25,000 nt of DNA from Stramonita haemastoma (GCA_030674155.1 CM060327.1:20616493-20641492); one strand, 5' to 3'. Shown: positions 9,975 through 19,894, counted from the stretch's first letter. The notes: generated from the letters alone by a model not told the origin. Numbers and translations: made by a program.

Positions 9975-10175
9975 GTTAATGCCCAGAGATTAGATAAATT
10001 TCGAAATAAAGTTATCAAGTGCACTACTTCTGCACATCTTTGTGTCTGAACAAATTGCTAAAAAAAAAAAGTTATCAAATAAACGACTTCAGCAGCTTTC
10101 TTTCTAAATAAATTCCAAAACAATGTTATTAAGTACGCTAATTATGCATGTATTTTTTTCTGAATAAATTATAGC
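9975..10175. repeat. ~57-bp degenerate tandem repeat, 3.3 units
   Basis: Three units each contain an ATAAATT or ACAAATT start, GTTATCAAG or GTTATTAAG, a CTTCTGCA-like motif and a T-rich end TTTCTGA. They are diverged, non-coding and AT-rich. Confidence 0.7.
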
Positions 10176-10202
10176 ATAGAGAAATTCTTTCAACATAATA
10201 AG

Positions 10203-10284
10203 CACACACACACACACACACACCAGTACACACACACCACACACACACACGCACCACACGCCCACACGACCACACCACACACAC
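10203..10284. repeat. Interrupted (CA)n array
   Basis: CA repeats with CCAGTA, CACCA and CCCA interruptions. Confidence 0.95.
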
Positions 10285-10384
10285 AGTTTTTACAATTAAA
10301 AAAACTAACATCGTGCCTTTAACTAAAAGCGAACTATATTTTATCAAAGACTTAGTAAACACACATCTGAATCATGTATATTAA

Positions 10385-10510
10385 AGTCGCTCCACTATAG
10401 CGGTACACTTCTTATATACTTACACATCCTAAGCATTTGATGAAGTCACTTTTTCACTACAGCTGTACACTTCTTATATACTTACATGTTCTGAGCATAT
10501 TTTGATGAGG
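10385..10510. repeat. ~61-bp direct repeat, two units
   Basis: Two adjacent copies share GTACACTTCTTATATACTTACA, preceded by AAGTC and followed by CTAAGCAT or CTGAGCAT. A third unit starts at AGGTCAGCT and breaks down. Confidence 0.8.
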
Positions 10511-10524
10511 TCAGCTTTCCAGAT

Positions 10525-10660
10525 GATGGCCTCATTTTTGAGAGGACGGCTCCCAGGTGATCCACACGATGGCTTTCAGGAGAAGACTCTCAGATGATCC
10601 ACATGATGACTCACCAAAGAAGAGGACTGTGAGGTGACCCAACGACCACTCACCAGATTA
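10525..10660. repeat. ~40-bp degenerate repeat, three units
   Basis: Units share a GAGGAC or AGACT start, a GTGATCCACA-like middle and a GATGACTCACC-like end. Weak but repeated in order. Confidence 0.5.
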
Positions 10661-10758
10661 GGACCCGCGTGGAATAAAGTATGGGAAGGAAGGAGACTAA
10701 GGATGTGCTGTGAACATGTGAGGGGACTATGTCCCAATCCTTCGTGACCAGTCTCAAA

Positions 10759-11392
10759 GTCTGTGTAGGTGGTAGTGTTTTCCAACACCAAGATCACTGT
10801 AGGTGGTGGTGTTAACGGACACCAGTATCACTGTAGGTGGTGGTGTTAACACCAAGACCACTAGCATGCACTATAGGCGGTGGTGTTTACGGACACCAAA
10901 ATCGTTGTAGATGGTGGTATTTTCGGACACCAAGATCGCCGTAGGTGGTGGTGTTTACAGACACCAGGATCCCTTTAGGGGTGGTGTTTACGGACACCAA
11001 GATCAATGTAGGGGGTGGTGTTTACGGACACCAAGATCAATGTAGGGGGTGGTGTTTACGGACACCAAGATCCATGTAGGTGGTGTTGTTTACGGAGACA
11101 GCGACACCAAGATCACTGTAGGGTGGTTGCGGTTTGGTTTACGACACCAGATCAGGTGGTGGTGTGTTTACGGACACCAGGATCAGTGTAGGTGGTGGTG
11201 TTTACGGACACCAGGATCAGTGTAGTGGTGGTGTTTGCGGACACCAGGATCAGTGTAGGTGGTGGTGTTTACGGACACCAGGATCAGTGAGGGGGTGTTC
11301 GGACACCAGATCAGTGTAGGGTGGTGGTGTTGGGTTTAGCGGACACCAGGATCATGTACAGGTGGTGGTGTTACGGACCTCTTTGGTGCCAG
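10759..11392. repeat. 34-bp hairpin minisatellite, about 18 units
   Basis: Each unit holds TGTAGGTGGTGGTG followed by the inverted pair GGTGT-TTACGG-ACACC and then A(G/A)GATCA. Most variants keep the stem: the first unit pairs GTGTT with AACAC, and one unit has collapsed to the perfect palindrome GGTGTTAACACC. Units 7-9 and 13-15 are nearly identical to their neighbours, so homogenisation is recent. Toward the right edge units lose bases irregularly. No coding frame is maintained. Confidence 0.92.
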
Positions 11393-11399
11393 ATCACTG

Positions 11400-11598
11400 T
11401 CCCCAGATTGCGCTCCTGTCATCTTTTGCAATTTAATTTTAGTCCTATATTATGCTATGTTTATTTTAACTTTACCTATCTTTGTACACTTTTCCTATTC
11501 TACGTCTCGTTTAATAAAAATGATTTAGGTTTTGTTTCATTTATTTTATTCCCTATTCTATGTTTTAGCTTAAATTCTACTTAGCTACTTTTTATCAT
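11400..11598. other. T-rich unannotated DNA
   Basis: A pyrimidine-rich plus strand ending in TACTTTTTATCATTTAG at about 11585-11601. The end resembles a splice acceptor in front of the open frame at 11602. Confidence 0.35.
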
Positions 11599-11601
11599 TT
11601 A

Positions 11602-11803
11602 GCAAGGATTGAGGATGCAATCAGAAGTGTGGTGCCCAGCGATCCTTTGACGGTGGACTACCGACCGGGCAGTCAGTGCAATGTCCCGCAAACGAACACG
11701 ACCGAGTGGACTGGACTGGCCTCGATATGCTTCGAGAAAAAACAAATTTGTGCGTGTGCGAGGACTGGAGGAGGAGGAAGCTGGTTGCAAAATCTTCAGG
11801 GGT
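11602..11803 (+). pseudogene. Possible coding exon, unassigned
   Basis: After the acceptor-like CTTTTTATCATTTAG the composition changes to GC-richer DNA. Two plus-strand frames are open at once. One, from the acceptor, runs about 66 codons to TGA and includes SVVPSDPLTVDYRPGSQC and ICFEKKQICACARTG. The other starts at ATG 11613 and includes DWPRYASRKNKFVRVRGLEE. The first frame has Cys spacing loosely like small secreted Cys-rich modules; the second is Arg-rich. Neither is recognised, and a reverse-strand frame of 71 codons also exists. A decayed retroelement segment is a good alternative to a host exon. Confidence 0.22.
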
Positions 11804-11839
11804 GATTGCCCCAAGACTACGGGATAGGTGAAGATGAAA

Positions 11840-12230
11840 GGAAGGAAAATGTGCAGGTGAGATCAGGTGTCCATATTTGAGTGGTGACCATTGTCCAGAC
11901 GTCTCACAGCCGGTTGTGTTGTGTTTCTGTTCGTGCCTGTGAAATCGGTTGTTGCAAGGCGGCAGTAGTGTGGTCGGTGGCTGTGTGCATACTGACTGAC
12001 CTCTGTAGATTTTCCACCGTGGAAAACTGCATACAGCAGGCTTACGGAGACCGCGCGCTGCGCTTTCGAAGGAGAACGGTTTCGTAGGCTCACACCAGTG
12101 CCATGAAATACTTTAGCCAGAGCTCCGTAGCTAAATTCTGTGTGATCGAAAAGAATGCTGGAACATCCATGAAAACGAATCTCTGGGACAGAATGATATC
12201 CCCAGTCACAAGATGTAAGCAGTCAGATGC
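11840..12230. other. Mixed-composition DNA without a supported gene
   Basis: Short frames are open on both strands (for example 11881-12087 plus and 11863-12093 minus), but they overlap each other and show no features. The right end leads into the satellite monomers. Confidence 0.4.
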
Positions 12231-12233
12231 CCT

Positions 12234-12660
12234 GGGCCTGACTTGTCGGACGCTTGACGGCAGCGTAATACGTTTTCGCTCATGTGACAACAACCATTGT
12301 TTCCGAGCGTTTGATGCAGAAAAAGAGGAAGAACCGATATTTTCGTGTAGTCCCAGATAAAAAACCCATCAGGGTTTTGTTGCATGCGAAGTTCGATGAG
12401 CGGGGCCTGACTTGTCAGGCACTGAACGGCAGCGCAATGCGTATTTTGCTTCTTAGACAACATTAGTTGCTGTCTGAGCATTGGATGAAAAAGAAGATCC
12501 GATATTTTCCCGTAGTCACAGAGCTCAGAAAACTTGGCTTCATAGCATGCCAAAATGCGCGGGGTCTGACTTGTCAGGCACATAAGGGAGCGCAAGTCAT
12601 TTTTCGCTCCTGTGACAAGACAACACAGTTGCTTGTTTGAGAGAAAGGGTTCGACGAAGC
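12234..12660 (+). repeat. Satellite-like tandem repeat, three ~160-bp monomers
   Basis: Monomers start at GGGCCTGACTTGTCGG (12234), GGGCCTGACTTGTCAGG (12403) and GGGTCTGACTTGTCAGG (12562), spaced 169 and 159 bp. Each continues with GGCAGCGCAATGCG or its variant, TTTTCGCTC, GTGACAA, a TTGTCTGAGCATTGGATG-like block and CCGATATTTTC-CGTAGTC. Divergence between monomers is substantial. The first ~80 bp of the monomer also occur singly at 4327-4412 and 15447-15530. Confidence 0.85.
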
Positions 12661-12837
12661 AGAAGCAGAAACTTCGTTGCATTTCCTGTGTCTTCATTCC
12701 CTACCCTTTTATTGACCAACACGGGCCTAACCAGTGGGAGTCATGCGGGTCATAGCTTGTGTGATGAGGAGGTCAAAGGTTGCTGTGAAGTGTCTGAAAG
12801 CAAAGACATGCACACATACATACATTCACTTACATGT

Positions 12838-12945
12838 ATTCCTCAAGTCGGAATACGGCTACCTTTACGGTGGGAAAAAAACGGTCACATACGCAAAAAT
12901 CTCACCATTGGTGAACCTTAGAGCTCTAGCTGAGGAACGAAAAAA
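12838..12945 (+). mobile_element. 3' end of a dispersed short repeat (family B)
   Basis: GGAATACGGCTACCTTTACGG, AAAAAACGGTCACATACGC, TTGGTGAACCTTAGAGC and a final A-rich tract match the end of the element at 15741-15840 in the same order. The GGAATACGGCTACC-AAAACGGTCA pattern is one I associate, from memory, with abundant short repeats of molluscs. It follows the satellite monomers directly, as in the 15.1-kb element. Confidence 0.65.
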
Positions 12946-13060
12946 AGAATAAAACATACATGTGGAAATAAAATTGATTTTTGTCTAATCAGATGGATTG
13001 GGTGTATGTGTGTGTGTCTGTGAAAGTAAGGGAGGGATGGAGAAAAAAAAAAGGGAGAGG

Positions 13061-13065
<5 letters not shown>

Positions 13066-13152
<87 letters not shown>
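13066..13152. repeat. (GA)n(GACA)n array
   Basis: About 30 GA dinucleotides followed by about six GACA repeats. It abuts the 3' side of the SINE at 13175. Confidence 0.97.
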
Positions 13153-13174
13153 GAATTGTCAGAAAAAAAATATT

Positions 13175-13505
13175 CATTCCCTTATATTGAGGATAATGGA
13201 ATAAGCACTCATGTGTGTTTTTTTTACATTCAGTCCCGTGTGTATGCAGTTTTGTAAATATCTGTTCCCACCGGCACAAGATGGCCTACTCTTACGAAAA
13301 GCCGGAACAGGATTTAACGTGTGCGCAAGATGTTCTGCGTGCGTTCGCACACGGGGCCTCGGTTTATAGTCTCATCCGAAGGACTTTTGGGGAGAGTGGA
13401 GTCGGCACTGATGTTAACTCCAGGGGAAAAATCCCCTCGAACGGGAATCGAACCCTGGTCGTCAAATTGCGAGCGCAATGTTTGACCACTAGGCTATCCC
13501 ATCCC
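13175..13505 (-). mobile_element. Full-length tRNA-derived SINE (family A)
   Basis: On the minus strand the element starts with a tRNA-like head containing pol III boxes: A-box-like TAGCCTAGTGGTC and a perfect B-box GGTTCGATTCC. Then follow GGAGTTAACATCAGTGCCG and ACTCTCCCCAAAAGTCC, the core GGATGAGACTATAAACCGAGG, and a 3' part ending TTATTCCATTATCCTCAATAT. Length is about 330 bp. The core is of the kind shared by tRNA SINEs of many marine invertebrates; I do not assign it to a named superfamily. GA/GACA arrays flank both sides. Confidence 0.9.
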
Positions 13506-13510
13506 CATTT

Positions 13511-13606
<96 letters not shown>

Positions 13607-13790
13607 CCAGAGAGAGACAGAGAGTAGAGGGAGAGAGAGAGGAGAGAGAGCAGACAGACAGACAGACAGACAGACATATGGCAGACAAGACAGATAGAGA
13701 GAGAGAGGGGGGAAAAAGAGACAGACTACATAGAGAAGAAGAGGGAGAAAGAGAGGGAGAGAAGGAGAGACGGGCGAGAGAGGAGGAGAG

Positions 13791-13846
<56 letters not shown>

Positions 13847-13938
13847 AAAAGACAGAGACAGAGACAGACAGACAGACAGACACAGACAGACAGACAGACA
13901 AACAGAGACACAGAAACAACAGACAGGCAGACAGATAA
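13511..13938. repeat. Long GA/GACA purine tract
   Basis: GA repeats with embedded GACA blocks (13651-13675 and 13866-13900) and mixed GGA/GAA interruptions over 430 bp. It is an uninterrupted purine-biased strand with a C only in GACA steps, hence prone to triplex formation. All frames of 60-160 codons here are simple-sequence artefacts. Confidence 0.95.
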
Positions 13939-14031
13939 TACCAAGTATATTAAGTGTCTGTAAAAATATAATAAACTTCATCGTACTCACATTCAGTTGA
14001 TGGTTGAAATCCCGCTTTTGTTTGCAGTCCC

Positions 14032-14731
14032 TCAGTGAACACACATCCCAGTCTCTGCAGTGAAGGCAGCAGTACGCTGCAGATCCTCCAAGTCGTCGTA
14101 TAGCTTCTTTGTCCACTGGAGTGGGGTTGGAGTCAGGCCAGATGCTTCTTTCTGAGTGTTGTGTAGTAAAGTAGGGCTGTTGCACATCTCTAGTCTGGCT
14201 GCAAGTCTTGCAAGGTCAATGTTCTGTGTGGCCTAAGTGGAATTTTCACGTTGTTCTCTCTTCAAGTCTTTTTTTGTTGATTACAAGTCTTCCTCTCATG
14301 GCACAGTATTACAGCTTGTACCCTCAGGGATAATTTTTTAACAATCTCGAAATTAAAATTTCTTGAATCTTGATGGTCTGGGATGAAAAACAAATCTAGA
14401 TCTTCAACAATAATGGCAGTTAAGTCCTGTGACGGTTTTAAGCTAGAAGTATCGGCGTGGACTTCATGACCCCAGGAGAAGATGCAGGTGGCCTGATTCT
14501 GCAGCTATCTCACTGATGACCCGGTCAGTGGTGGACATGGCCGTAGTGACCCCCCCAAGATGTCATGTCATATACCTGAGCACTAACATCTGCACCTCAA
14601 GTTGTTCCTGCTTGCTGTTCTTTCGGGAAGGCAAAGTTCTTCCTTGTCTGCGGTCTCTATGGTGGATGTCGTGGTGGTGGTGGTGATGGTTGTGGTCTGC
14701 TGTTTGTTGGTCGTCTTAACACAAGGCTCCT
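14032..14731 (-). pseudogene. Minus-strand coding-like region, decayed or multi-exon, unassigned
   Basis: Read on the minus strand, a strong splice-acceptor-like TTGTTTTTTCTTCACAG ends at 14732. Downstream, protein-like frames follow one another in different registers. 14583-14731 has a Thr run and EELCLPERTAS. 14464-14562 contains TTDRVISEIAAESGHLHL. 14262-14498 has 78 codons with SWGHEVHADTSS and IIVEDLDLFFIPDHQ. 14032-14232 has LARLAARLEMC and KKLYDDLEDLQRTAAF. A fifth frame, 13999-14220, carries a Cys cluster (YCCLHCRDWDVC, SLRDC) and ends at a donor-like GTGAGT. The register changes and internal stops fit a pseudogene or old retroelement; an alternative is a gene with short introns. I recognise no family. 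Confidence 0.35.
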
Positions 14732-14734
14732 CTG

Positions 14735-15095
14735 TGAAGAAAAAACAACAAAGTTTAAATATTCTAGCAAGGATTAGCTAGGAGCATGCTGCCCCCAGAA
14801 ACAAAAAAAGTGGAAACTTGCTATTTTACAATAATGCTACATGAACAAATTTATTCTGTTTTACTCCTATTGCTTTGAGAATCCTTGCTTGCAAAATCCC
14901 GTTAATTCTTAACGGTATGTCCATGTGCATGTATGTGAATATCTTTCGTTTCTATACTGTTCAAATCTATGTGCAATAAAAAAAAAATCGTGCTATTCTG
15001 TTTGTTACACCTGTGTGAACTATTTTTATGTTCTCTAAATCACAGTCGTTTCCCTCCTCATACCATAGTTGTTTTTTTAAACAAATGGGGGGCAC
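14735..15095. other. AT-rich DNA, no gene seen
   Basis: Mixed and AT-rich sequence between the coding-like region and the next dispersed element. Nothing is recognised. Confidence 0.45.
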
Positions 15096-15097
15096 GG

Positions 15098-15840
15098 GAT
15101 GGATTGGCCTAGTGGTTAGAACGTTGAGCTTGTGACCTGACGGCCTGAGATCATACCACAACCCAGGCGCCTGTCCAGGAGACTTTCCTCTGGAGGTAAC
15201 ACCAGTACCAAACTCCATTTCCCCATATCATTTGTACTTCCCTCGTGGGGATGCTGGGGACTTAGCTGAAATAGCATCCCCACCTTCTGCAAACCATGTA
15301 CTAGGAATTCCCTCTTTTCTACCCCTTCCTGTTTCTACCTTATTTCTTTTCTCCTTGTCACCTTCTTGTCCATTGTCTGCCTTCTGGTTCATTCTTCTGC
15401 TTTTTGAAAATGACATAAGAAAATCTATTCGATGCCGAATTCCGATGTGCTGTGCCTAATTTGTCAGGCGCTTAAAAGCAGTGCAGCGCATTTTCACTCA
15501 CATGACAGTTGTCTGAGCATCAGGTGGGGAAGAAGGAGAAAGGTTACGTTTTTATGAGACTGACACGTTGTCTAGTAGTACTACACTTTACAATCACACA
15601 ACACACACACAAGATCTTTTGGATTCTACAGTATAATGATTCTACGAGTTAAAGTTTTCTTTTTATTTTTCGCAAAGGTAGTAGTAGTATATAGAATATT
15701 TCATTTAGGCACACAGGTATCGAGTTTAGACATCCATCTCTGAGGCCACAATGTAATTAACCTTACTAGAGTGTAAAAACAGTTGCATATGCAAGAATAT
15801 CATTATTGGTAGACCTTAGAGCACTAGCCCAGGAATAACT
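15098..15840 (+). mobile_element. tRNA-headed composite dispersed element (family B), longest copy
   Basis: The element begins with a tRNA-like stretch: the A-box TGGCCTAGTGGTTAGAACG is good, the B-box GAGATCATACC is degraded. The body includes CCTCGTGGGGATGCTGG and AGCATCCCCACC (an inverted pair), a T/C-rich stretch shared with 4165-4415, the satellite-monomer module at 15447-15530, and a 3' end (15741-15840) shared with 12838-12945. At ~740 bp it is long for a simple SINE. It may be a composite of a SINE and another repeat, or a larger non-autonomous retroposon. Confidence 0.65.
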
Positions 15841-15849
15841 CTACTCCAT

Positions 15850-15875
15850 CCCCCCCCCCAAAAAAAAAAAAAAAT
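15850..15875. repeat. C-run followed by A-run
   Basis: Ten C and about fourteen A in succession. A second C run of fifteen lies at 16037-16051. Confidence 0.9.
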
Positions 15876-15899
15876 CTACACACACAGAGATTAGGGAAG

Positions 15900-15973
15900 G
15901 ATGAAAAAACAGTTGTGTAATCTTTATCTTTGACAGTAATTAAAGATAACTTTGACTTGACTTGACTTGACAC
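15900..15973 (+). mobile_element. Retroposon 3' end with (TTGAC)n tail
   Basis: GACAGTAATTAAAGATAAC is followed by three to four TTGAC repeats. The same end (ATTAAAGTG, TTTTTGACTTGAC) occurs on the opposite strand at 20655-20700. Short tandem tails of this type are typical of some LINE and SINE 3' termini. The body upstream is not resolved. Confidence 0.55.
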
Positions 15974-15974
15974 A

Positions 15975-16446
15975 CACAACCTCCACCTACCCCCTTCCAA
16001 AAAAAACCCGGACCAAAACAAATAAGTAGCAAGACACCCCCCCCCCCCCCCAATCACAATTATACTACAAAAATACAACCATCATCTTTACCTGTAGCCT
16101 TAGGTCAAAACTGTCCAAAATGGCGACGCCATGGCAAAGTGATGATACTTTAAAATGTTGTGCCTGCATAGACACGAAGTGGCGTTAGCCCTGGTCCAAT
16201 GTCGAGTGAAGTGAAGGGAAGTGAGGTGCCCACAGCACGTTCAATGCTCACTCCTAACCCTTATGTGTGGGTAAGGCAGTATAGTTCATGTTTCACGTGC
16301 ATCATGGAAGGAAACGTTTTGCACTGAGGGTGATAGGAAAACTTTGTTGAGCACTACATGTAAAGAGTTTACTGTTGTTTCTTCCTTTCTTGTCTGTGTG
16401 TTTCTGTTTATTTTTTATAATCTATTCTTTGATTTCGAGGAAATCT
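15975..16446. other. Unannotated DNA
   Basis: Contains a C-run (16037-16051) and GTGAA-rich sequence near 16205-16230. No gene is supported. Confidence 0.45.
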
Positions 16447-16752
16447 GAATAAAGCATCGTTTTGAGTCCGGTCTTTCCCCAAAATATTAACACAGTAACA
16501 GAGCATATGGCACTATGAGAGTGCAATACTGTGTACATACACACTTAACTAGCATCTTTGATATCATGTGGCGCTAGTCTTGTCGCGACACCAGATCCCT
16601 GAAGAGGGAAGCCCGGCTTGAATACAACAAGTTTGTGGTACAAAAAACTGGTACAGTACACAATAATACCTAAAATTACATATAATAAAACAATATTAAT
16701 CTACAATATGACACACCACAGCAAAGTGCAGGGCAACCACCGCAGGCTCATA

Positions 16753-16773
16753 CCCCCCCCCCCCCCCCCCCCC
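16753..16773. repeat. 21-nt C run at the unit's microsatellite position
   Basis: Unit 1 of the array has a C homopolymer where units 2-4 have CA-rich repeats. Confidence 0.9.
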
Positions 16774-17923
16774 AAGAATAAGGCCCATTTCAAGATGTGA
16801 TTAAGGGCTGGTTTGAGTTCCGTCTTACGCGACTTTTGCACAGTAGCAGATCCCACTGCGCCAAGAGACTGTTCCAATGTATACATGCAAATCTTGTTGC
16901 AACGGCCTCAAAGAGGGAAACCCGGCTTAAACATAGCAAGTTTGTCGGAACTTAAGTCGGTTCAATGTACGCAACAGTACCTAGTAGTACACATAATAAT
17001 AATGATAGCATACCATTAAAGTGCACCACAGCAAAGTTCAGGGCCACTGCCACATGTACACACACAAAACTAGGCGCACACAAACACAAGCATGTGTGCA
17101 CGCATACACATACTCGAGAATAAGGCGCATTTCGAGAAGATGAGACAAACGGCTAGTTTGAGTCCTGTCCTACCCCAACTTTGGCACAGTAACAGACACC
17201 ACAGCACCACAAGAGTGCTATACTGTATGCATACACATTATACTAGCATCTTTGATGTGTGTGGCGCCGTCTTGTGGAGACACCAAAATCCCGAAGAGAC
17301 TGCTTCACTGTATGCATACCATACACACTTTACTAGCATCTTTGATATGGGTGGCGCAAGTCTTGTGGCGACAGCCTCGAACAGGAAAACCTGGCTTGAA
17401 TATGGCAAGTTTGTCGGAATAAAAGCTGGTACAGTGTACGCAATGATACTTAATGGTGCAGAAAATGATAACGATAATATACAATATAATGGACCACAGC
17501 AAAGTGCAGGGCCGCCACGACATGCAGACACACGCACACAAAAACACACACACACACACACACAAACACGAGCACGTGCATGCATGCTCGCACGCATACA
17601 CATCCCCAAGAATAAGGCGGAGTTTGAGAAGATGTGACAAAAGGCCGGTTTGAGTCCCGTCCTATCCCAACTTTTGCACAGTAACAGAACCCACGGCACC
17701 AAGAGAGTGCTCTACTGTATGCCTACATACTTTACTAGGACTTTTGATATGCTTGGTGCTGGTCTTGTGGCGACACTACATCCCCGAAGATAGCAGCCTG
17801 GCTTGAATATAGTAAGTTTGTTGGAACGGAAGCTGGCACAGTGTACGCTATAATACCATTATTAATAATGATAATAATATGTAATATAATGCACTACAGC
17901 AATGTGCAGGGCTGCCGCCTCTG

Positions 17924-18026
<103 letters not shown>

Positions 18027-18164
18027 GATACGTGCTCGCTCACGCATGCACGCGCGCACTCCCTCCTCTCCAGAATAAGGCGCTTTTGGTGAAAATGTGA
18101 CAAGAGCCGGTTCGAGTCCCATCCTGCCCTGACTTTTGCACAGGAACAGAGCCCCATCCTCCCC

Positions 18165-18735
18165 ACATAACTTAGAAATAAATAATTGAATAAGAATAAA
18201 GTTTGTTTACCTGTTTAATTAGATTTTCGTGCAATGTCGACAAAGACACACAATATTTTAAATTCAATACAGAAAATTAGATTTGTCTGAGAGTAGAAAA
18301 AGAAACAAAAACACCACTACTCTTTCTAAAAAGACAGATATTTGCGATGAAAATTAATGTTTTTACTTAGTGTTTACTTAACCTTAAGTTTTGAATTGTA
18401 TGCCGTAAGACATTAAAACATGATTATTGTTTTTATTGTCTTTATGGTTTTAATCTCCGACGAGGGAAACATGAAGTTCGGAATTTAGCAAAAAACGCAA
18501 TTCTGTTTCTTCTTCTTTAATTTACTTGCTCCTCACCATATGTCTTATCTGTCTGTTGACTCTTCAGTTTCTTCGTCTATCTATATATATTTGTCTGGAA
18601 GCTTGTCTGTCTGCGTTTGAGCTTATTTGTCTTACAGTGTCTCAGTCTTTAAGAAGAATTTTCAGTTTTGTCTTTGTCATTTCTTATAGAGCAGGATAGA
18701 CAGGCTGCTAGTTTTCTTTACCCCATTCTTCTTCT
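18165..18735. other. AT-rich unannotated DNA
   Basis: Mostly A/T with short open frames. TCTG-rich stretches occur near 18540-18625. No gene or element is recognised. Confidence 0.5.
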
Positions 18736-18739
18736 GAGA

Positions 18740-18905
18740 TATTCCTTTTCTTCTTGCAACTATTCTTGTTCTTCTTGTTCTTGCTTTGCTAGTTCTTCTG
18801 CTTGTTCTTGTTGTTCTTGTTCTTGTTCTTCTTGTTGTTTTTGTTCTTGTTGTTCTTCTTCTCCTTCTTTTTTGAATTCTTTTTCATCTTCTGATCTTCC
18901 TCCTT
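18740..18905. repeat. Low-complexity (TTCTTG)n-like DNA
   Basis: Irregular TTCTTG and TTCTTGT repeats produce an apparent 80-codon Ser/Cys-rich frame on the plus strand, which I reject as coding. Confidence 0.85.
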
Positions 18906-18909
18906 CTTA

Positions 18910-19200
18910 ACTTGTTACAGAAAAGATAATAAAATGAAACAAGCTAAAAAAAAATCTCTCACTCCAAATTGTTTTCAATCTCTTGAGGAACATTAAAACA
19001 GTTATTTAAAGAAAATCTGCCTGTGGCCATTTTTCCTTTTTTTCCCGTCTGTTTACTATTTTTTGTTTGTCCAGAAGTCTTTATTTCCTGCACATAACCA
19101 ATCCTTTTTGATATCTGCTTAAGAAAATATCTGACCTAGATTTTTTCTTTTGATTTGACTTGATGGTATAACTGAATTATTGATTGGCAAAGCCATTATC
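18910..19200. other. AT/T-rich DNA upstream of a small open frame
   Basis: T-rich sequence with no recognised element. Confidence 0.4.
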
Positions 19201-19203
19201 AAA

Positions 19204-19350
19204 ATGCCTTCTTTGTTGACGTTACAGGACCCGCTGTCAACCCGTTTTGGTGACAGGAGAGATGAATTGAGCAAACTGCATATTATTCAACTTGGAGGAA
19301 GCGATAGGACCAAGCATTTCAGATTGGCAAACACTGCCTGCTTTAATTGA
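19204..19350 (+). CDS. Candidate small ORF or terminal exon, 48 codons, unassigned
   Basis: The frame begins at an ATG with A at -3 (TCAAAATGCC) and reads MPSLLTLQDPLSTRFGD, then DELSKLHIIQLGGSDRTKHF, ending ANTACFN before TGA. Composition is protein-like and free of repeats. Alternatively, the sequence TTCTTTGTTGACGTTACAG ending at 19227 is a good splice acceptor, and the remaining 40 codons from GAC 19228 could be a 3'-terminal exon in the same frame. No family is recognised. A random frame of this size is not improbable in itself; the balanced residue composition and the acceptor are the arguments for it. Confidence 0.25.
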   Translation: MPSLLTLQDPLSTRFGDRRDELSKLHIIQLGGSDRTKHFRLANTACFN

Positions 19351-19549
19351 AGAAATTGATAGGATCGGCAACTTCTTTTTGGTGTTGTTTGGGGTAGGGG
19401 TAGGGGATTGCTATTAACTTTTCTTGTTTTGTTGGATAGCTTATCAAGGTCTTTTTTAAATTACTTTTTTTTTTCTTTCGCCTTTCTAGAATGAACTTGG
19501 TAGAAAGCTATAACGATTTTGTGTTGAAAAAGTTAATGCAAAAGGCAAA

Positions 19550-19745
19550 TATCTCTCTGTCTCTCTCTCTGTCTCTGTTTCAGTCTGTCTGTCTGTCTCT
19601 CCATCCTGCATATATTCCTGTTATCTTTCTGTCTTTTTCTTAATATGCTCGTTATTTTCCTTTACGTACGCTTGTGTGCCTTCTGACTGCCTGCCTCCAT
19701 GTCTGTCTGTTTGACTGTATGGCTGTCCGTGTGTCTCTTTCTCCT
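19550..19745. repeat. CT/TCTG-rich low-complexity DNA
   Basis: Pyrimidine-rich with CTGT repeats at 19555-19605 and again near 19700-19740. Confidence 0.8.
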
Positions 19746-19894
19746 TCCCTCTCTACCCATGAGCTCGCGTGATAACCTCATCCAAGTTTTTTTTTTTTTT
19801 TTTCAAAATAAAATTTGACAAAAAGGTTGGTTTGGTCAGTGTTAACATACTCTGGTTCCAATTATCTGAATCAGAAAAGATTGAATAATTTCTT

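Noticed and set aside
13364..14185. 273-codon minus-strand open frame
   Set aside because: It fuses a possible exon end (upstream of 13996) with translated GA/GACA repeats and a SINE; only the first part could be coding, and it starts at GTG.
16445..16455. AATAAA polyadenylation signal of a host gene
   Set aside because: It coincides with the GAATAAGGC landmark of the tandem array that starts there, and no coding sequence precedes it.
18668..18910. 80-codon Ser/Cys-rich frame
   Set aside because: Encoded by irregular TTCTTG repeats; low complexity on both strands.
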